Assembly (NCBI GenBank): GCA_036583965.1
Contig: JAZBQD010000014.1
Location: forward strand, 26,455,490 to 26,519,489
Source: Prunella strophiata
Taxonomy: Eukaryota > Chordata > Aves > Passeriformes > Prunellidae
Direction: 5' to 3'
DNA length: 64,000 nt
The position numbers and the translations under genes are program-made. The stretch's first letter is position 1. Every line of letters starts with the position of its first letter. Positions 39,601 to 48,600 of this stretch are shown here, in pieces. Below the pieces are notes generated by a model. That model ran no database searches. It was not told the DNA's origin and worked only from the letters and a program-made list of their open reading frames with translations.

Positions 39601-42600
39601 TAGTTAATGTGTGCATTCACTAACAGACACTGAATTTATTCTTAATGTAGGAGTAATTCAGATTATGCTGTGCTAACTTTGCATTTTTTCTGATGTGTAT
39701 TTGGAAGGTATTACAGCCACAAACTATCAAAGCCCATCAGAAAATGTCCACGAAGGAGGCACAGTGATGGAAAATTGTGATGGGTCATCTCCAGATGCCA
39801 TGAGTGCTGCTTCAGAAAATGCCCATGAGACTAGTGAAGAAATGGTAATGTTATTGTATTCCATTAGAATACGTCATTCCTATAAATTAAACCTTAAAGC
39901 ACAACTAAAATGTCTCCTTTTAGAGGTGATTTTTTTAATCATTCAAAAAATGAACCCAAAATAGTAGTAATGATGATGGATACACATCTTCTGATACCAA
40001 AGCTGACTTAAAACTGGCTTCTACTTCTTTTTTAAAAATACTGCAACCTAGTAAATAGAGAAAAAGGGCCGACTACTATGCAGATAGCCAAAGCTTAGTA
40101 GCCTATCCTAGCTTTTTAACCTGGTCTGATTCAGCACTGCAAGTGCTTGGTTGTACTTTTAATATGCATAAAGTTGAATGTAGTTGTAGGTAATGTCAGA
40201 TACCTGATATTTCAGGTATTACATAGGTCATGTGCTTCTCTGTCAGAGTAAGGAAATTCTGTCTCACTTCCATGGCTTTTCTAGCCAGTTCTGAATTGGT
40301 GTCAGTGGGGTATGAAGTGTCTGTCTTTGGAGAGGCTGTTGAGCAATCAATTATGAAGCCAATGTGTACAAAAAGAAAAGATTAAGAAAATGAGATACCT
40401 TTTTGCTTCTCTGTGAGCAAGGCTTTTCAATACAAAGGGTTGTTTTCCTTTTGTGATGGAAAAGGTTTCGACATACCTTATAAACAATAATCACTGTAAA
40501 TTCATTTTATAGTCTTATATTGTTTTATCTGGGTTTTGTTGACAGATGTCTGTTGTGGTTTTTCAAGTATTTGGTGTTAATGGTGAAATTGACATCAGAG
40601 GAGAAGACACAGAAATATGCTTACAGGTCAACCAAGTGATACCAAACCAACTAGGAAATATTGGTGTTCGACAGTATCTGTGCAACCGAACTGTTGGTAA
40701 GAGCTAACAATTCAGTGTGTTGAAATTGGAGCTGGAAACATTTGTTCTAAGTAAATAAAAATGCAAACACAGTTTTATGTTAGACTAGCAACCATTTTAT
40801 GCTAGTTTAGAGCTCTGATTTCTCTCTTCATTGCCATACATTAAAAAGGAAGAATAAATAAATGGAACTGTGTATGATCAAAAGGTGCATTGCATTGAAT
40901 TCTGGTCATTAGTTTGCTTTTTTGAAAATGAAGTAAGCTGCATTATGTGCTGGTTTTGGCTGGGGTAGAATTAATTGTCTTCATAGTGACTGGTATGGGG
41001 CTATGCTTTTGGATTTTGTTTTCTGTATTAAACTGTCTTTGTCTTAAGCCACAAGTTTTCTGGCTTTTACCCTTCCAGTTCTCTCCCTGATCCCACTGGT
41101 GGGAGGTGAGCAATAGGCTGTGTGGGGCCTGGCTGCTAGCAGGGTGGAACCATGACACATTGCATTGTGTTACTGTTTCATGAAGATGGAACTCCTTATG
41201 ACTCTAATAGTACTTTGCTTTGTGTACCTTCCTTTGAAGGAAGTTTCTTTTTTTCAAGATCAGTTTCTCTAGATTAAATTACACACACAGTTTAAACAGG
41301 CTTACAATATGCAATGTAAAAAAATTTTTAAAAATTCCTCTGTCAGGAAATATGAGCTTTAAAGACAGACAACTGTTTTTAGTTTGGTTTGGGTTGGCTT
41401 TTTTCGTTTGGTTGGTTTTTTGGCCGGTTTTGTTGGTTGGTGGTTTTTTTTTGTTTTGTTTTTTAAGCTTAATACAGAGTGTAGGTTTCATGCCAAATAT
41501 TTGCACAGCTAGATCAACCAGTGTCTTGTCAGAGCTGTTCTTGGGTATGAGTACAATATATACACACTTTGCCAGAAAAACTGAGTTCTCATGGATGAGG
41601 TGTTTTCCTTGGCATGATGTATTGGCGTGGCAGCTCATGTCACAGACTGCTTTGCTCCCCTCTGCCAACCTTCTACATGGATTGCTGGATGTAAACTCTG
41701 TTGCACTATAGGGTTTTTGGGGCAGATCCCTAACACACCTGCTTCTGGTTCAGCTCCTTTCCAAAGAAATAGCTATAGCAGCTGTTGGCTGCCATTTTTT
41801 ATTCCAACCTTCTATCAGCATGGCTTTTGTTCAGGAGGTGCTTCAGCTTCAGAGGTGGTACAACCTCTGATGCCCTGGCTAAAGAACACATTTACTGGTA
41901 AGCTGAGCCATTGCCAGCAGCTGCTGCCTGAGCAGCTGTTGCATGATGTTGTATTCAAGCATCTGAAGGCTAGGAGAAAGTCCAGCAGGGAGGACTCATG
42001 GCTGACCTTCAGTTCATACAGCAGGATAATTGACATCTGGTTATCTGCCATATCCTCTGTAAAAACCAGAGGGAGTAAATAATATGAACATGCCACCTTC
42101 CTGCTCTTGTGTGTATCTACAACTGGAGCCTCTGGTGATGATAATGCTTCTCAGCTGATAGTGAGAAGCCTGTGCACTGTCTAATTATTTGTGGATAGAA
42201 AGGGTATAACATGATTGGAATCTCCGAATATTTCCACTTCATAGATCTTCCTTTCTCTTTCTGGTGGGTACCTGAATAGATGAAATAACAACACTTTTTT
42301 TGGTTTTTTATGCATTGCTGGTCACTCCTATTCTGTAATGTACATCTTCTCTCCACTGTGATTTCTGTACTTGTCAGGAATCTTCTGCTGCTGCTCCCTG
42401 TGTCCCATATTACATTTCTATTAGAACTAAAAGAGAAAATGTTTGGAAAAAGCTTGAGAATCAGATCAAAAGAGACTGTTTAAAAGAGTTAATGATAACA
42501 AAATACAACTAAAAGAACTTATGAGCAAATGTGTATGATAATATCCCAATAAAAGCAACTTCCTTCTTTGAGACCTTTAATAAAACTTTCTCAAGCGCTG

Positions 42601-45600
42601 CATTAACAATTGAAACCAGTAATCTGAGGAACCATGCAATGCCATGAATACTCAACTTATAATTACAGTCTACAAGATGTTCTGGATGAAAATAACCGTT
42701 TAAAATCTACTATACTGTTACTGCAGTAGATGTAAAGAAGGAAGAATGTGGCTAAAAGCTGGACTAAGTTGAGGGCTACATGGCAGCTCTGCAATTCCCT
42801 GCAGGGCTGGATGCAGGACTGCAACTTTTATAGTGATCTTCCTTGGCAGCAAAACCAAAAGAAGGCAGGATGGAGTATGGCAGAGGTATTGTGGGAGGGC
42901 TGTGCTTTTACTGAGATCTTACCATGCTGAACATGGTTGTTAGAAGGCAACAGCAGTTCACAGCAGCTTCCAGTTTTTTTAACGCATTTTTTACTCCATC
43001 ATCCCTTTAGTCTGCCCCTTTCAGGTATCTGCAAGATAACTAAAATTGACTCAAGGCTGAGACTGAATGTGTGTTGTTTTCCTCTGCTCTTTTTCTGTTT
43101 TTTGGCTCTTTCCAGCAATGATGCAGGCACTCGTTTCAGCTGCAGAAATACTTAGGGCACCTACTGCTTATTTCTTTGTCTGTATGTGTGGGAAGCATAT
43201 GGATCCTGAGGGAAACAAAGTTTCCCGAACCAGTTGCAGAGATTCATTGAACAGAGTGGTCATTGTTCTTCTGTCTGGAGAGTGTTCCTTTTTCTGGACT
43301 GCTGGTAGTTTATTACTTTTGTCTGGACTGAGCCTAAAAAGATGGTTGATACTTGCAGTATGATTTTGGTTGGTTGCTTGGTTTTTGGGGTGGGTTTTTG
43401 TGGGGAAGGGGAATATGAGATTTAGCACTTCTTAAACATTGGAAAGATGGAAGGATGGAGTCATGGCTGTCAGTGTTGTGGAAACCTCTATTCACAGAGG
43501 TAACAAAGGGAGAAATTCTGGTTCACAGCAGAGGCTGAAGATTGTCATGTTCATCTTATCATTGGTCTTTGTCAGCCCAGATAGTCCATCTATCCTGACT
43601 CTAGTGCCAGTAGATAAGTGCACAAGTCCTGACTGTGCTGCTGTGCCAGGTCATCCATGAACTAGCACACTATACAGGAAGGGGAACCCTAATTAATGTA
43701 CAAATAGGAAAGCAAACCAATTACGTTGTCAGGCTGCTGTAGCTCTGGGCAGCGTCTGCTGCATGATGAATTGCGATAATTCAGCTGATTTTTCTTGCGT
43801 GTCTTTCTTGAGGTATCTTTCAAGTTTCAATGCTTGTTTTTTCTATAGTTACTGGGATTGTGCTTCTTGTCATAGAGATAATTTCTGTAGGTCAACCATC
43901 ATAGTGATGACATGACTTGAGAATCCCATAGGGTAACTATTTTTTACAAGAAATGGTTACTGCTCACTGCTCCCTTCCCCCCCACACTCCACCCAATCTG
44001 GTAACCTTAAATTTTTTCTTTTTTTGTTTACTTTAGTTTAGTTTAGTTTATTATGGTTTTTAGAACTTTTCAGGTTGAATGTTGCAATTGTTTGTAAGGA
44101 TTAAAGATTAAAGATGCTGAAATTAGCGAGAAAGTGCCAGAGTTTTTTAATGTTCAAGTCTATTGCCACTCAAATAATGCATATGTGGTCATACTCTTTA
44201 TCTTACTGCATTGCTGTTTATGATTCCTATGTCAGGAAGTTCAGCCTTTCCAAGAAAATACCTGCTCTCCTGAGAGAGTGAAGTGACTTATGTTTTTCTG
44301 AATTTAAATTTAATGACTTAGGGGAAAAGTATGCAAAATAATTGGTTTTCCATTGTCAAGGCACCAAGGAAACTTTTTTTTTTTTTGTGGGTGGTGATAC
44401 CTTTGCATTGTCCTTTCTCTTGTCACAGTGAGGTACTAGCCCTTATATGTACTCTTTATTTTTGTACTTTGAAGTGCTATACTTAGAAATTTGCTCTGAA
44501 GTTCTGTATTTGCAACACTGCCTTTTATGAATAATAACTCTATGGTACTTTTTGTAAAATCAGTTGGACAATAGAGGCGGAAATAATTACGTCATAATTG
44601 ATTTTCTGTGCACTGCAAAATTTTAATGCAAATTTGTTTTCTTTTTGCAACAGGTTCTGACTGTAAATCTGTGGCTGGACCTGTTAATTCATCACCTGAG
44701 ATTAGTCTGAGATGGGAAAGCGGGCCTAGTGCTGTTGTACATTCCCTGCTAGCTGTAAAAAATGGGTTTCTTCAGTGTCATGTGGAGAACTTCAGTGCTG
44801 AATTTCTAACATCTTCTCTCACAAACATTCAGCATTTTCTAGAAGATGAAACTGTTGCAGAAGTGATGCCTATGAAGATAAAAGTTTCTAATGCAAGGAT
44901 TAATTTAAAAGTATGTTAAAAATGAGATACTTGGCTGCTCTAAAAAAAATTGTGTTCTTGTTTCTGTGATGATAAACTAGTAATCTGGATACAGTTAACT
45001 TCAAAGGAACTGCTATCATACTCTGAAAGGTCTTTAGATAATACTAAAACAATTTTAAAATCCATAGATTTGGTTAGCTCTGTGGTATGCCTGGAGGGGA
45101 ATTTTTCTGCATGAACAAGCTATTTGTATGAATTACTATTTTATACTTTTTCCCCCTCTCCCAAATCTTTCTTGTAGAGTGACAGTGTCTGGGAATTTTA
45201 TATGTAAGGTTCTAGAGGCACAATGTGAGTTTTTTTGGTTGGACTTTTTTGCTTAGCAGAGGACATGGTTTTCTAATTACAAACCATGGATTTTAAAGGT
45301 TATTTCTCTCTCCTACTTGGAGGGTAGTTCTTGCAATAAAACTTCTGTACAAAATAAGGAGAAAGGTAACGGAATTCCGGTACAAACCACTTGAACACAA
45401 CCCAAATTTAATGTTCTTCTCTACCTAGAAACAGATACTGAACAGTGCAAGCATTTTTCAGCACCATATCTTAAAATAGTAACATTAAGAGGACACTTCT
45501 GCTCAAGTCTCCTAGGGGACTTTCTTTCAGACATTTAAAGAAGATGGTGAGTTCTGTGCTGCACAGCCACTTAATATAAAGACACTTAATATAAGGACAC

Positions 45601-48600
45601 TTTTTTGAGGGGTGTAGAACAAGCAGAAAAACAAACACACATAAAGATAATTATTACATTGCTTTGGACAGTAATAATCACCCATACAAACTTTGAACAA
45701 GGTGAGGATTGGAAGAGCAGCTCCAGTTCTACATCTGGGGCTAAGGTCTTGATTCTGCCAAGATCATTATTGACTGGAAAGGCAATTGTCTTGTGTTCTA
45801 CTCAAAATGCATCAGTATTCCTTCCCTCAGTGATACAGCCCTTCCACCCCCTGAAGATCTTTGGGCACTGTTAGAGTTGTTCCTCCTCTACAGGATTAGC
45901 ATTAGCATTTTCTGTAAGAGCTGTGAAAATCTGTTCCTCAGATTTCAGTGGATCACAAACATGAATGCCCAAATGCAAATACCAAAGTCTTTATACATGA
46001 TCACTTACATTTAAAACCAGGATTGTGCTGGTTTATTGGCAGGAAGGCAGACTTAAGCAAAATGTTCTTGAGAAAGCAGCTGCTTGAGATGGGGAATGTA
46101 CAATATAAACTGGCAACAAGATTCTACTTGGCAGCAAAAACACCAAAGTGCTCACTCAGCAGTGCACACAAGTCATGGTGAAGTTACTCATGATGGTTGA
46201 CAAACTGCAGATTTGACACAGAGATGATTCATTTCTTTAGAGTTGTTGGGTATCATAGAGTGGGAAGATATGGTTCAAATGTGCGCTGCATTGCCTGTTC
46301 AATGCAGTATATTTTATTCTGCATGAGACTTCATGCAGTGTTTTTCATGGCAGGAGAAGAATTTGAGAAAGATTATTTTATTGTTTGTATTTTCTGCTGC
46401 AATCTCAATGCTGTTTCAAGAAGCTTTGGAAGCTATATCTCAACAGCTTTCTTGGTACACATTTAATGCTGATATGTGTAGTTTCTGATTATACTGGCTG
46501 TGTTATTCTATTTGACAGGGATAATGAACTATAAAGACTTCCTGGGGAGACCCCAAAGAAGTAATTTGTGAAGTTTCTCTTCTGTTAAATACAGTAGTAT
46601 AACTAAACTGCAGCTGATGTCATTCCAAACTAAATTCTGAAAAGACAAAATCTGCTCAAGAATGATAGCTGTACCCATTCAATCTTTAAATAGTTCAAGG
46701 GAAAATCAGACACTATATAGCACAGGCTTCTTATCTGTGACTCAGCTCCTGAGCTAACAAATGTCTTGAGTTGGGATATAATCTTATTGAGATGTCTGTA
46801 AAAACACTTTGAAGTATTTTAGTCGGACTATATATTGAGTTCAGTAGACTTACTCCAGAGATAATTTTGAGCCTTTAAAATGATCCCTGGGGGAAAAAAA
46901 AATGGAGCCAAAGTTGAGTGGAGATCAGCATTAGAAAATTCTGCTCTGAAACATTCCCTTTCAAGTTTCTCTAAATCCACTTATGTTTAAATAAACATCC
47001 TAATTATCTATTTTGATTTCCTTGTAAACTAATTTTTTATTATGTGTATTTTTTAGGATGACAGTCCACGTGAAAATCTTAAGGCATCTGAGCTGGTACC
47101 CATAAAACTGCACATTGACATACTCTGGATAGAAAGAAATGATGATGGCACTTTTCTCATTAGAGGTTTGTATGTTGCTGCACCTTGATATCTCAATTCA
47201 GTAATCCTGTTGTTTTTTCCTTTGTGCATACTTGTGACTAATTATGAAAAGATAACTGGTGATAATTTGTGTAAGCTGTGTTTCCATATGGCATAATTCT
47301 AAGTGTAGTCACAAAAAGGAAGATTACCTTTTTGAATAGTGTATTGGCTGTGATAACCCACAGTTGAATCAGCCTGGGAGAAATAAGAAATATGCTTATA
47401 ATGTCATCAGGATATGCTTCATCAGTGCATATCACTTCATCATGATAAGTTTAGGGTTCCTTTGTTGCTACAAAGCAAACAAAAAAATTGCCTTTCTTTA
47501 CAGATTTCCAAGGTGGTTGCTGTCTTTTTTGTTTTGTGTTGCAGGTAGTAGTAGAAACTACTGTAAAACCATGATCCTGACTATTCCCCTTGATGTACAA
47601 CAGTGTATTTTAACAGATGTTACATAGTGTGCTTCAGTTACAAATGCTAGAAAGTTTCTTTAATGCCAAATAATTAAGGTTATTTTCTAATTTAAAAACT
47701 TGATTCTGCAGGTTTATCTCACCCTGCCTTTAAATGTAAATGTAGTCTTCAGAGAGACCTGGAGACAGTATGTTAATAGCAATATTAATAGTTCTCAAAT
47801 TTCTGATTATTCAGCGTGCATATTCTATGGTGATGATACAGGTCAGTATAAAAACGTGTTTATTTTCTTCAGGCTGGAAGTTACGTATTGTTTCTTTCTT
47901 CCTCTAAAAGGGTATGAGTTTTAATTAAATGTTATTATTAAATTTGATTTTGAGAGGCAAATATCAATGTACTTAATATTATATTTGTTTTAGGTGGGTT
48001 TAACTTTGTACTGATAAGAATAAAGCTTAAAAAGTTTTTGACAAAACCCCTGCACACTATTTCTGTAATTGCAGACAATCAAAAAGTAAATGATGTGTCA
48101 AAGATGAAGAATTCAAGCAGCACATTGCAGCAAGCAGTGGGATCTGTTGAACATAAAACACAGGACCAAGCCACACAAACTACTTGGGAAACACCCAGAC
48201 CTTCTAAATCAAGCAGGGATTCATCTGACTTCCTTAAAAATGAGGTATAAAGAACTCATTTTGACCTCACCTTGCCCCCTCAAAATTATGTTACAATCAT
48301 TATTAATCATAATTGTAGGCTATCTGGGGGTGGGCCTGTTGAGATGGAAAATATGGATTGTAAGTATTATGGTGTGGTTCAGCAATTTACAGTCCTTTCT
48401 AAATAGTGTAATAATACACTGCACACTGACCCTTTTCCTTTACGTCAGAGGGAATTATATAAGGGAGTTTTCTTCTCCCCATCTCCCTCATTCCTGTACA
48501 ACACAACCACCAAAGACAAGGGACTTAGCTGTTTGGTCAGATCCATACTGATCTGTCAGTCATACCCAGATTTTGAATGGATGATGACAGAACCTGACAT

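Noticed and set aside
41627..42082. 151-residue ORF in intron 17
   Set aside because: No recognisable domain, no good splice sites at its ends, and an overlapping open antisense frame. Treated as chance.
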